DNA of 45,707 nt. Origin: Candidatus Doudnabacteria bacterium. GTDB taxonomy: Bacteria; Patescibacteriota; Doudnabacteria; UBA920; O2-02-FULL-48-8. Of this stretch, positions 37,553 to 45,707 are shown one piece after another. The notes beneath the pieces were generated by a model. That model was not told where the DNA came from and ran no database searches. It saw nothing but the letters and a program-made list of their open reading frames with translations. The position numbers were made by a program, and so were the translations under genes. How positions within the stretch are numbered: the first letter of the stretch is position 1; every line of letters starts with the position of its first letter. The stretch spans positions 1-45,707 of the forward strand of contig JAHFJG010000010.1 in the NCBI GenBank assembly GCA_023246005.1, written 5' to 3'.

Positions 37553-37940
37553 CCTAAGTAAGCTGTAAGCCGAATTCTGTCTGTTCCGCCGAAGAGACGG
37601 AGAGGCAATCATCTATCTAGGCCAAACATTGCTGTTTGGCTCAAGCTGTCAACCCGCTCTCAAGGAGCCTATTTGACATTGCACTAAAAAGTAGGAATTT
37701 AGCCGTTTCACCTCTGGCATTACTGCCGGAGCTCGCCCTGAACCATTCGCTTGTGCTTCAGGTTCAGGGCGGTTTTGCGATCTCTCACAAAACCGTTTCT
37801 GTTCGCATCCCGAGGATTACTCCCGACGGGCGTTACCCGCTACTTTTGGTTGCATGAACTCATGAGAATTCCATTCAACCCACGTGTTCGGACTTTCCTC
37901 CCTCATTTTGCAATGAAGGCGATCGCCGCACTTGCTTAGG
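37553..37940 (-). ncRNA. rnpB: RNase P RNA (bacterial class A)
   Basis: Minus: CCUAAGCAAG...GAGGGAGGAAAGUCCG at the 5' end and ACAGAAUUCGGCUUACAG...CUUAGG at the 3' end. Confidence 0.93.
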
Positions 37941-38113
37941 AAGCAAAAGGAAGTTTAGCCTTTTTCGCCCGAAATGTCAAGATTGTTGACAATTCAAAGT
38001 TTTTCCTATACTCTATTTATGTTCCTTTAGTCGAAGGGAAGTACATTAAGATAACATAGGGTTCCTAGTTTGGTTTCAAATTAGTGCGTTTCCCTTTGTT
38101 TAAAGGCTAGAAA

Positions 38114-38437
38114 ATGGCAAAGAAACTTTTTGTCGGAGGCCTGCCTTACACCACAACCAGCGATGATCTGAAAAATCATTTTTCAGGCGCTGGATCTGTT
38201 GTGTCTGCGCAAGTCATTACTGACAAGTTCTCTGGACGATCCAAAGGTTTTGGATTCGTAGAGATGTCTTCGGATGACGAAGCCAACAAAGCTATTGAAA
38301 TGTTCAATGGCACTGACTTTGGCGGACGATCGTTGGCTGTCAACGAAGCACGCCCAAAGACCGAAGGCGACCGCGGTTCTCGCGGCGGATTTGGCGGCGG
38401 CGATCGTGGCGGACGAGGTCGTAGAGACAGCTATTAA
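38114..38437 (+). CDS. Glycine-rich RRM RNA-binding protein
   Basis: KKLFVGGLPYTTTSDDLKNHF, RSKGFGFVEM RNP motifs, GGFGGGDRGGRGRR tail. Confidence 0.95.
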   Translation: MAKKLFVGGLPYTTTSDDLKNHFSGAGSVVSAQVITDKFSGRSKGFGFVEMSSDDEANKAIEMFNGTDFGGRSLAVNEARPKTEGDRGSRGGFGGGDRGGRGRRDSY

Positions 38438-38449
38438 GCACTCGTTACG

Positions 38450-38542
38450 TTTGCAAAACTACCGGCTGTCGAAATTTTAACAAATTTCGCAGCCTGCGTT
38501 CTCGTCCCGCTAAGGCGGGATTGCGAAGGCTAGTTTTGCAAA
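38450..38542. repeat. Nested inverted-repeat structure
   Basis: tttgcaaaacta/tagttttgcaaa outer 12-bp arms; inner cgaaattt/aaatttcg and tcccgc/gcggga hairpins. Confidence 0.7.
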
Positions 38543-38572
38543 GTATCTCGTTAATAAAAAAAATGTCAAACA

Positions 38573-38598
38573 AGACCCCGGCGAAAGTCGGGGTTTTG
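38573..38598 (+). terminator. Rho-independent terminator
   Basis: gaccccggcgaaagtcggggttttgtg, followed by TATAAT. Confidence 0.7.
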
Positions 38599-38617
38599 TG
38601 TTATAATAAAGGTCATG

Positions 38618-38720
38618 AATCCCGTTAGAATAATGATTAGTTGGTTTATAGCTAATTAACATTTTAAGCGGAGAATTCTATTTTTCATGATGATTAACAA
38701 TGTTAAATTTCTAACGGGAT
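38618..38720. mobile_element. MITE-like/structured element, copy 2 (inverted relative to copy 1)
   Basis: aATCCCGTTAGAAT...ATTTCTAACGGGAT; reverse complement matches both ends of 23987-24091. Confidence 0.6.
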
Positions 38721-40140
38721 GAAGCGTTCAGAACTGCTATTTAATTTAATTTCAATACCAGTTGATCTATTAATGATGCTAATCGCAGGTATTGTAGCTT
38801 TTTATTTGCGCGTGAAATTAGAAAATTTGCGGCCAATTTTGTTTTCTTTAACTTTTCAGTCCTACTTTAATATTTTGCTTTTGACTAGTCCAATTATTCT
38901 GGTAATCTTGGGTCTCGCCGGATTATATAATCTGAAAGGCACGCGTAGAATTTCCTCGGAGTTAGTCAAAATTATTTTAGCCATATCATCAGGGCTACTG
39001 CTGGTCGTCATTTTGTTTTTTTTCAACCAAACAGTCTTCCCGTCCCGATTGATTATCTTGTTAACGTGGGGATTGACCATTGTTTTGATCAGTATTGGCC
39101 GAATTCTTTTGTTTCGCCTCCAAGTCAACTTATTTCGGCGGGGGATTGGTTTGCATCGCCTGGTCGTAGTTGAACCACCGGATAAAACCTATGGTTTGAT
39201 AAAAAAAATTGAAAAACGTCCGGAGCTGGGTTTTAAAATTTTAGCTAAGCTTAAATCCAATTCCTCTACAGATCAGCTGATTGCGGAACTTGAATCACTT
39301 CAGCGACAAGTTGGGATTGATGAGTTGTTACAGTCAGACCCAAACGTTGACCCAACCACGAGCGCCAAAATTTTGCAATTTTGCCGCGATTATGGCATTC
39401 GATTTAATTTCGTGCCGAATTTGTTTGAAACCGAAACCACAAACATTGCAGTGGAAACAATTTCAGGCATCCCAATTATTATTTTGAAAGGCACGCCGTT
39501 GGAAGGCTGGGGAGCAGTAGTCAAAAGAACTTTGGATATTTTGATTTCCGGGCTGGCTCTGATTATTTTGAGTCCAATTTTACTGATCATAGCCTTGATG
39601 ATCAAATTAACTTCCAAAGGTCCGGTGTTTTTTCATCAGCCGCGCGCCGCAGGCTTGGGTGATTTTGAATGCTATAAATTTCGAAGCATGCACCATGAAA
39701 TGAGCGAAGGGACTGAATCTGGCGATAAGATGCGGGAAGAAATCGAAAAGCAAAATGTCCGCCAAGGCCCGTTTGTTAAAATAAAAAACGATCCGCGAGT
39801 CACTCCTGTGGGTAAATTTTTGCGCAAAACTAAACTGGATGAATTGCCTCAACTTTGGCATATATTTGTTGGACAAATGAGTTTGGTGGGGCCGCGCGTG
39901 CATATGGTGAAGGAAGTTGATCATTTTCGCAAAGATTATAAGTATTTATTTATTATAAAACCAGGGGCAACCGGGCTGACTCAGATTACGCAAGCAACAG
40001 ACAGACCCGAGCTTTCCTGGGAAGAAGAAATTAAGCTTGATGAATTTTACATTGAAAATTGGTCGATTTGGCTGGATCTGTATATTATTCTGAAAACATT
40101 TCTGATTTTAATTGGCCGCAAACCGAAAGTTGATTATTGA
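38719..40140 (+). CDS. Exopolysaccharide biosynthesis polyprenyl glycosylphosphotransferase
   Basis: N-terminal TMs; KRTLDILISGLALIILSPILLIIALMIKLTSKGPVFFHQPR; KLDELPQLWHIFVGQMSLVGPR. Confidence 0.93.
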   Translation: MKRSELLFNLISIPVDLLMMLIAGIVAFYLRVKLENLRPILFSLTFQSYFNILLLTSPIILVILGLAGLYNLKGTRRISSELVKIILAISSGLLLVVILFFFNQTVFPSRLIILLTWGLTIVLISIGRILLFRLQVNLFRRGIGLHRLVVVEPPDKTYGLIKKIEKRPELGFKILAKLKSNSSTDQLIAELESLQRQVGIDELLQSDPNVDPTTSAKILQFCRDYGIRFNFVPNLFETETTNIAVETISGIPIIILKGTPLEGWGAVVKRTLDILISGLALIILSPILLIIALMIKLTSKGPVFFHQPRAAGLGDFECYKFRSMHHEMSEGTESGDKMREEIEKQNVRQGPFVKIKNDPRVTPVGKFLRKTKLDELPQLWHIFVGQMSLVGPRVHMVKEVDHFRKDYKYLFIIKPGATGLTQITQATDRPELSWEEEIKLDEFYIENWSIWLDLYIILKTFLILIGRKPKVDY

Positions 40141-41270
40141 TGAAAATTGCTTTAGTGCACGAATTTTTAAACCAGCTTGGCGGGGCGGAACGCGTGCTTG
40201 AGAATTTTTTGGAAATCTGGCCCGCCTACGCCAAGGCTTCGGCGAGCGAGCTGGATGCTACAGTCCATGTGATTTTGTACGACAAAGACAAAACGCTTGG
40301 AAGATTTGAAGAATACAAAAAGAGGATTAGCTGGCTCAATGCTTTGCCTGGCGTAAAAAGACACCCAAGATTGTTTTTGATTTTAATGCCGGGTGCAATT
40401 GAGGGTTTCGAATTTGACGATTACGATGTAGTTTTGTCAGACTCGTCGTCTTTTGCCAAAGGCGCCAATGCGAGAAATAAACTTCATATTTGCTACTGCC
40501 ACACACCCACAAGATTTTTGTGGACTGAACCGGAATATTTGGACTATCAGGAATATCCAGCCCTGCTTAAATTTTTTGGGCACCTTGTTTTACCAAGGCT
40601 CAAGCGATGGGATTACCAGGCGGCCCAGAAGCCGAATTTTTTCATTGCCAATTCTTCAAACGTCCAGCACCGCATCAAGAATTATTACAAGCGCGATTCA
40701 GTCGTCATTTATCCGCCTGTCGACACGGATTTTTTCAAGCCTCTAGGTGAGAAAAAAAATTATTTTTTTACCGCTTCCAGGCTTGAGCCCTATAAGAAAG
40801 TGGAAGCGATTATTGAAGCCTTTAACCGCCTGGGCTGGCCTTTAAAGATTGCTGGAAAAGGCACGCACATGGAAAAGCTTAAACAAATATCAAAGCCGAA
40901 CATTGAGTTTTTAGGCCGCGTGTTAGATGAAGACTTGCGCCGGCTTTATTCGGAAGCTAGAGCGTTTGTGTTTGCGGCCGAAGAGGACGCGGGAATTGTT
41001 TTGATCGAAGCCAATGCTTGCGGTACGCCAGTAATTGCCTTTAAAGCCGGCGGGGCGAAAGAAATGGTGAAGGAAAACATAACAGGAATGTTTTTTAACG
41101 AACAAACCGCCGATTCTCTGATGGAAGCCTTAAAGAATTTTGATGTAACCAAATTTGATCCCTTGAAGCTGCGCGAACATGCGGAAAAATTTAGCAAAAA
41201 ATTTTTTCAGCAAAAGATTAAAAATTTTGTTGACGAGAAATATCTCGAGTTTCAGAAAGGAAAGCTATGA
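40137..41270 (+). CDS. Glycosyltransferase family 4
   Basis: GGAERVLENFLEIWP, SRLEPYKKVEAIIEAFN, AAEEDAGIVLIEANACGTPVIAF. Confidence 0.9.
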   Translation: MMKIALVHEFLNQLGGAERVLENFLEIWPAYAKASASELDATVHVILYDKDKTLGRFEEYKKRISWLNALPGVKRHPRLFLILMPGAIEGFEFDDYDVVLSDSSSFAKGANARNKLHICYCHTPTRFLWTEPEYLDYQEYPALLKFFGHLVLPRLKRWDYQAAQKPNFFIANSSNVQHRIKNYYKRDSVVIYPPVDTDFFKPLGEKKNYFFTASRLEPYKKVEAIIEAFNRLGWPLKIAGKGTHMEKLKQISKPNIEFLGRVLDEDLRRLYSEARAFVFAAEEDAGIVLIEANACGTPVIAFKAGGAKEMVKENITGMFFNEQTADSLMEALKNFDVTKFDPLKLREHAEKFSKKFFQQKIKNFVDEKYLEFQKGKL

Positions 41271-42445
41271 AGATCGGATTAGATTTGCGTATGGCGGGCG
41301 GCGGATCGGGAATTGCCCGATACATTAGTGATCTTTCGCACGAAATTTTAAGCCAGGATTCCGCCAAAGGCGGATCCGCCTCCGGCGGAAAAAAAAACCA
41401 GTATGTTTTATTTTTTAGAGACACAGAGCAATCGGAAGACTACAAGCAGTTTGGCCAAAAAATTGTCATAACCGGCATCAGGCACTATTCTTTGGCTGAA
41501 CAGTTAAGACTCCCAGAAATTTTAAAAAAAGAAAATCTTGATCTAGTTCACTTTCCGCATTTCAATGTGCCGATTTTTTATCGCCAGCCGTTTGTGGTGA
41601 CCATTCATGATTTAACTCACACCTTGTTTCCTGGAAAAAAGCCATCACATTTTTTTCATAGACTGGCTTATTATATGGTATTTAATGCAGCAATCACGAA
41701 TTCCAAAAAAATTATTACAGTTTCAGAATCAACCAAAAAACAAATTTTACAGCACTTTCGCGTTGATGAGAAAAAAATTTTAGTTGTTTATGAGGGCCAT
41801 AATCAGGCCTATAAAATGCTTGGCAAGGATGAAGCTTTCCAGCAAGTTTCTAAAAAATTTAACATCAACAAACCATATTTGCTGTACGTCGGAGTATGGC
41901 GCAGATATAAAAATCTGCCCATGCTTGCTAAGGCTTTTGATCGCTTGCTTGATCAGGGCTTTGACTTACAGCTAGTTTTAGCCGGCAGTCCAGATCCAAA
42001 TTATCCGGAAATCAAAAGTCAGATAACAGATATCAGAAATCAAAATAGGATCAAAATGCTGGGAAGAGTCAGTGACGAAGATTTGAATTTACTTTACAAT
42101 GCAGCTGAATTGTTTGTTTTGCCCTCTCTGATGGAAGGATTTGGCCTGACTGCCTTGGAAGCGTCAGCTTGCGGCGTGCCCATTGCTTGTTCCGATATTC
42201 CGGCTTTGCGGGAAGTATTGGGCCAGGGCGCGGAATACTTTGATCCAAATAATTTGGAAAATATGACTGATGTGTTATTTAGTTTGTTGAAACGACCGGA
42301 AAGGCTGGAAGAATTAGCCAACCTGGCTCTCAAGCGCGCAGATTTGTTTAATTGGAAAAAAGCTGCTGAGGAAACGGTCGAAATTTATTCTACAAGTGTC
42401 AGCGCAATGCTGAACTTGATTCAGCATCTTAAAACAAGATCCTGA
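41267..42445 (+). CDS. Glycosyltransferase family 4
   Basis: LYVGVWRRYKNLPMLAKAF, PSLMEGFGLTALEASACGVPIACSD. Confidence 0.92.
   Translation: MKIGLDLRMAGGGSGIARYISDLSHEILSQDSAKGGSASGGKKNQYVLFFRDTEQSEDYKQFGQKIVITGIRHYSLAEQLRLPEILKKENLDLVHFPHFNVPIFYRQPFVVTIHDLTHTLFPGKKPSHFFHRLAYYMVFNAAITNSKKIITVSESTKKQILQHFRVDEKKILVVYEGHNQAYKMLGKDEAFQQVSKKFNINKPYLLYVGVWRRYKNLPMLAKAFDRLLDQGFDLQLVLAGSPDPNYPEIKSQITDIRNQNRIKMLGRVSDEDLNLLYNAAELFVLPSLMEGFGLTALEASACGVPIACSDIPALREVLGQGAEYFDPNNLENMTDVLFSLLKRPERLEELANLALKRADLFNWKKAAEETVEIYSTSVSAMLNLIQHLKTRS
41360..41389. repeat. GC-rich palindromic repeat in frame within a glycosyltransferase gene
   Basis: TCCGCCAAAGGCGGATCCGCCTCCGGCGGA, 30 nt = 10 codons (SAKGGSASGG). 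Confidence 0.85.
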
Positions 42446-42468
42446 CTTTCGTCAGGATTGCGAAAGAT
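42397..42468. repeat. Double-hairpin dispersed repeat spanning the end of a GT gene
   Basis: atgctgaa-cttga-ttcagcat and atcctgac-tttc-gtcaggat. Confidence 0.7.
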
Positions 42469-42473
42469 AAATT

Positions 42474-43568
42474 ATGAAAATATTACTAGCCGGCGGCGGT
42501 AGCGGTGGCCCTGTAACTCCCATTCTGGCTGTGATCCTGGAAATAAAAAAACTTGAACCCCGGACACAATTTTTATTTGTGGGCACCAAACGAGGTCCAG
42601 AGTCTATTATGGTAACTGACGCTGGATTTAAGTTTATTTCAATCCCAGCTGCCAAATGGCGGCGTTATTTCTCAATAAAAAATTTATTTGAACCGTTTAT
42701 TTTTGTCGCGGGATTCATTCGAGCTTGGTTCATTATCAAGCAATTCAAGCCTGATGTCGTGTTTGCTGCCGGCAGTTTTGTCTCTGTTCCGATTTGCTGG
42801 GCTGCGAAAATTAAAAAAGTAAAAATTGTGATTCACCAACAAGATGCCAGAGTCGGTTTGGCCAACAGATTAATTGCTCCGGTCGCTGATCAAATTACCA
42901 CAGCGTTTGAACAAACCAGTAAGCAATTTTATTCCGGCTCTGGCATGGATCCGAACAATCTCAAACCAGCCGCAGAATGGGTGGGAAATCCGGTCAGGCC
43001 GGATTTGCTGATCAAAAATAATTCAGCCAAATTTTTTTTCCATCTTCACGAAAGTTTGCCGATTTTGCTGATTCTTGGAGGTGCAACTGGCTCGGCTCAA
43101 ATTAATCAATTGTTGTCAGAAATATTGCCTGATTTGGTGAAAGCGCATCAGGTGATTCACCAAACCGGTAAAGGCAAAAATATCATTAATTTTAAACACG
43201 AGAATTATCATGCGATTGAATTGATTCCGTTTAGGGAATATGCTTCGATTTTGCAAATGGCGCATTTGGTCGTTGCTCGCGCAGGCCTCTCGACGATTGC
43301 CGAGCTTTCGGCGCTTGGCAAGGCAGCAATAATCATCCCGATGCCTAAGACGCATCAGGAAGAAAATGCTAAGATATTAGCAAGCTTATATGCTGCGATA
43401 GTCCTGACAGGCACAGACGCGACTTCAGACAATCTTAATCGTATAATTAATAAACTTAAGTTTGATTTAAAATTTACAGAAGCGCTGGGGGAAAATATTT
43501 CTGCAATCATTCCCACAGATGCAGCTCGCCGCTTGGCCGAAATTATCATCAAAACCCATGCTCAATAA
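42474..43568 (+). CDS. murG: UDP-GlcNAc:undecaprenyl-pyrophosphoryl-MurNAc-pentapeptide GlcNAc transferase
   Basis: LLAGGGSGGPVTPILAV, GGATGSAQINQLL, VVARAGLSTIAELSALGKAAIIIPMP. Confidence 0.94.
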   Translation: MKILLAGGGSGGPVTPILAVILEIKKLEPRTQFLFVGTKRGPESIMVTDAGFKFISIPAAKWRRYFSIKNLFEPFIFVAGFIRAWFIIKQFKPDVVFAAGSFVSVPICWAAKIKKVKIVIHQQDARVGLANRLIAPVADQITTAFEQTSKQFYSGSGMDPNNLKPAAEWVGNPVRPDLLIKNNSAKFFFHLHESLPILLILGGATGSAQINQLLSEILPDLVKAHQVIHQTGKGKNIINFKHENYHAIELIPFREYASILQMAHLVVARAGLSTIAELSALGKAAIIIPMPKTHQEENAKILASLYAAIVLTGTDATSDNLNRIINKLKFDLKFTEALGENISAIIPTDAARRLAEIIIKTHAQ

Positions 43569-44547
43569 TCGTCCAAAAATTGGCATTGCTTTATCCGGAG
43601 CTTCTGGGCGGGCGATTGCGCACATTGCGGTGCTGGAAGTTTTGCGCGAACATCGCATTCCAATCGATATTATTGTCGGATGTTCGTCTGGCGCCATAAT
43701 TGCCGCAAGTTTCGCAGTCGGGACCATGGACAAGCTTAAAATTTTTATCCATGAGCTGACTTTTCCAAAACTTTTGCGGTTGTGGTCAACAAAAAACGCC
43801 AAAGGCGGCTTGTTCCATTTACATAACGATCACATGAACAAAGAACTCAATGTAATTACTAGGGGACTGAATTTTGAAGACATTCAATCAGTTAAGCTTG
43901 CGTTTTCTGCAACTGATTTAAATACCGGGGAACTTGTAACTTTGTCCAAAGGAAACATAAATAAAGCTTTTAAGGCTTCTGTCGCAATACCAGGTTTGTT
44001 GGAGCCTATGGTTTCCGAAGGGCGAGTTTTGGTCGATGGCGGCTTGGTTAATATCGTGCCGACATTGCCGGCCAAACAGTTAGGCGCTGATATTGTGATT
44101 GGCATAAATTTGGCGGCCACAAAATTTATTTACGAAAAAAGAATGCCGATTTGGCGCGGCTATAGATTTTTGACTAGATTGATGGGTCTGCAATTTATTC
44201 GCGAAAAAGTAATTCCGAAATTATCCCCTAGGCTGTTGTTTCGCATAGATACCCAATCAGATGTTTTAGAAGCAAAGGACATAAAAATTCCAGGAGTCAT
44301 GTCGGTTTTGTCCAAAGCCATTGATCATTCGTTTGAAATCTCCGAGCAATGGGACGAATCACACGTGGCTTGCGATTTGATGATTGAACCGAATGTCAAA
44401 CATTTCGGAAAAGTTGAACTTAGGAGTTTGGAAAAAATCTATGAGGAAGGCAGAAGGGCAGGTGAAGCGGCGATCCCGGAAATAAAAAAATTAATTGCTG
44501 AATTTGAATCATCAGTCTTATCTCAACAAGCAGAAGTCACAGCATGA
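43558..44547 (+). CDS. Patatin-like phospholipase family protein
   Basis: IGIALSGASGRAIAHIAVLEVL, GCSSGAI nucleophile elbow, VDGGLVN dyad. Confidence 0.9.
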   Translation: MLNNRPKIGIALSGASGRAIAHIAVLEVLREHRIPIDIIVGCSSGAIIAASFAVGTMDKLKIFIHELTFPKLLRLWSTKNAKGGLFHLHNDHMNKELNVITRGLNFEDIQSVKLAFSATDLNTGELVTLSKGNINKAFKASVAIPGLLEPMVSEGRVLVDGGLVNIVPTLPAKQLGADIVIGINLAATKFIYEKRMPIWRGYRFLTRLMGLQFIREKVIPKLSPRLLFRIDTQSDVLEAKDIKIPGVMSVLSKAIDHSFEISEQWDESHVACDLMIEPNVKHFGKVELRSLEKIYEEGRRAGEAAIPEIKKLIAEFESSVLSQQAEVTA

Positions 44548-45707
44548 CGATTAAAGATGCAAAAAATATCTATTGTTTGGGTATCGGCGGCATTGGCGTC
44601 TCGGGCTTGGCTCGCCTTTTTTTGAGCATGGGCAAGCAAGTTTCTGGATCAGATCTCAAACAATCGCAGATAACAGAAGAGTTACAAAAACTCGGGATAC
44701 AAGTTTCAATTGGTCCTAATCCTGAAAATTTACCAGATAAACCGGATTTGGTGATTTACTCGCAAGCCGTGCCACTGCAAGATTTAGATCAATTCAGAGC
44801 TGAAAAATTATCTCAAGCCGAAGCGATAGGAGAGTTGATGCAGGACAAATTTGGAATTGGAGTCACTGGCACAAATGGCAAATCAACCACAACGGCTTTG
44901 TTAGGCCTGATACTCGATCATGCTGATTTGGATCCAACTGTTTTGATCGGATCAATCTTAAGTCCCAAGAATGAGACTGAAAAATTCAAAGCCAATGTGA
45001 GATTAGGAAACGGCCAGTACTTTGTGGCTGAATCTGACGAATACCGCCGTAAGATGCTGGAAAATAAGCCAAAGATGATTGTGGTAACGAATATTGCTTT
45101 GGATCATTTGGATTATTATAAAAATTTGGATGATATCAAATCAGCTTTTCTAGAATATATCAAATTACTGCCCAAAGACGGAATTTTGATTTATAACGCG
45201 GATGATCATAATACCGTAGATGTCTGCAAGCATGCTGCTTGCCACAAATTCACTTTTGGCATCCATCATTATGCGGATTTGCAAGCCATCAATCAGATAA
45301 CAGATAACAATAAACAAATATTTGATTTGCATTATGATGATGTGAAAATCGGGAGTTTTGAACTTCACGTACCAGGCTTGTTTAACATTTCTAACGCTCT
45401 CGGAGCGACTTTGGCCGCGATCAAGCTCGGAGTCAAGATCAAAGTGATCCAAAAGACCCTCCAGGATTATGCTGGAATCTGGCGGCGATTTGAAGTTGTC
45501 GGAGAGTTGCAAGGTAAACCCGTGATCTCTGATTATGCTCATCATCCAGCCGGAGTTGAACAGACCATTGCGGCGGCCAAGGAATTCTACCCTAAGAAAA
45601 AAATTTTGACGGTTTTCCAGTCGCATCATAGGAATCGGACCAAAGCTTTATTTTCCGAATTTGTCGATTCGCTGGTGAGAGCAGATGAAATTATTTTGTC
45701 TGAAATT
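44544..45707 (+). CDS. murC: UDP-N-acetylmuramate--L-alanine ligase (3' truncated by window end)
   Basis: IYCLGIGGIGVSGLARL, GVTGTNGKSTTTALLGL, ISDYAHHPAGVEQTI; ATGA overlap with the patatin stop. Confidence 0.94.
   Translation, partial: MTIKDAKNIYCLGIGGIGVSGLARLFLSMGKQVSGSDLKQSQITEELQKLGIQVSIGPNPENLPDKPDLVIYSQAVPLQDLDQFRAEKLSQAEAIGELMQDKFGIGVTGTNGKSTTTALLGLILDHADLDPTVLIGSILSPKNETEKFKANVRLGNGQYFVAESDEYRRKMLENKPKMIVVTNIALDHLDYYKNLDDIKSAFLEYIKLLPKDGILIYNADDHNTVDVCKHAACHKFTFGIHHYADLQAINQITDNNKQIFDLHYDDVKIGSFELHVPGLFNISNALGATLAAIKLGVKIKVIQKTLQDYAGIWRRFEVVGELQGKPVISDYAHHPAGVEQTIAAAKEFYPKKKILTVFQSHHRNRTKALFSEFVDSLVRADEIILSEI

Noticed and set aside
37636-37939. ORFs of 73 and 62 aa
   Set aside because: They lie entirely within the RNase P RNA gene read antisense.
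45165-45629. 154-aa minus-strand ORF at the window end
   Set aside because: Antisense to murC, which is clearly the real gene in the open-ended plus frame.
1-45707. CRISPR array or cas genes
   Set aside because: No regularly spaced direct repeats and no Cas-like ORFs seen on either strand.
1-45707. tRNA genes or rRNA
   Set aside because: Intergenic gaps were read by eye; no convincing cloverleaf or rRNA segment was recognised, though a tRNAscan run would be needed to exclude tRNAs.

Overview
The window looks like a chromosomal segment of a Candidatus Patescibacteria/CPR-type bacterium: moderately AT-rich, standard stop codons, very short intergenic gaps, and a translation operon plus many envelope and glycosyltransferase genes. 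From left to right: the C-terminus of an LPXTG-like surface protein; galE; an EamA transporter; a GT2; an S8 protease and a lysozyme-like protein sharing a tandem repeat module; an ABC transporter; a CYTH protein; a GC-richer ParB-like patch; an M23 peptidase; a flippase/GT/Wzy/GT cluster; a CtpA-like protease; a short alaS; cupin-type PGI; a baseplate-J-like membrane protein; infA-rpmJ-rpsM-rpsK-rpsD-rpoA-rplQ-rplM-rpsI; a minus-strand block (LMW-PTP, a PEP-synthase/rifampicin-phosphotransferase-like enzyme, an Asp/Glu racemase, two small ORFs); a DUF4263/Shedu-like gene; a VTT-domain protein; typA; rnpB; an RRM protein; a polyprenyl glycosylphosphotransferase and GT4s; then murG-patatin-murC. 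The most interesting signals are: (1) two homologous structured leaders (31914-31998 and 32760-32841, minus strand), each with a hairpin arm that can alternatively pair with the loop of a terminator-like hairpin; (2) two ~105-bp elements with 14-bp terminal inverted repeats (ATCCCGTTAGAAAT) whose right end supplies the start codon of rpmJ and of a sugar transferase; (3) infA readable only with a +1 nt correction in an A7 run; (4) GC-rich palindromic repeats inserted in frame in rplQ and two glycosyltransferases; (5) recurrent terminator-promoter fusions with apparently leaderless starts. All calls come from reading the sequence and the supplied ORF translations; no searches or folding were run.
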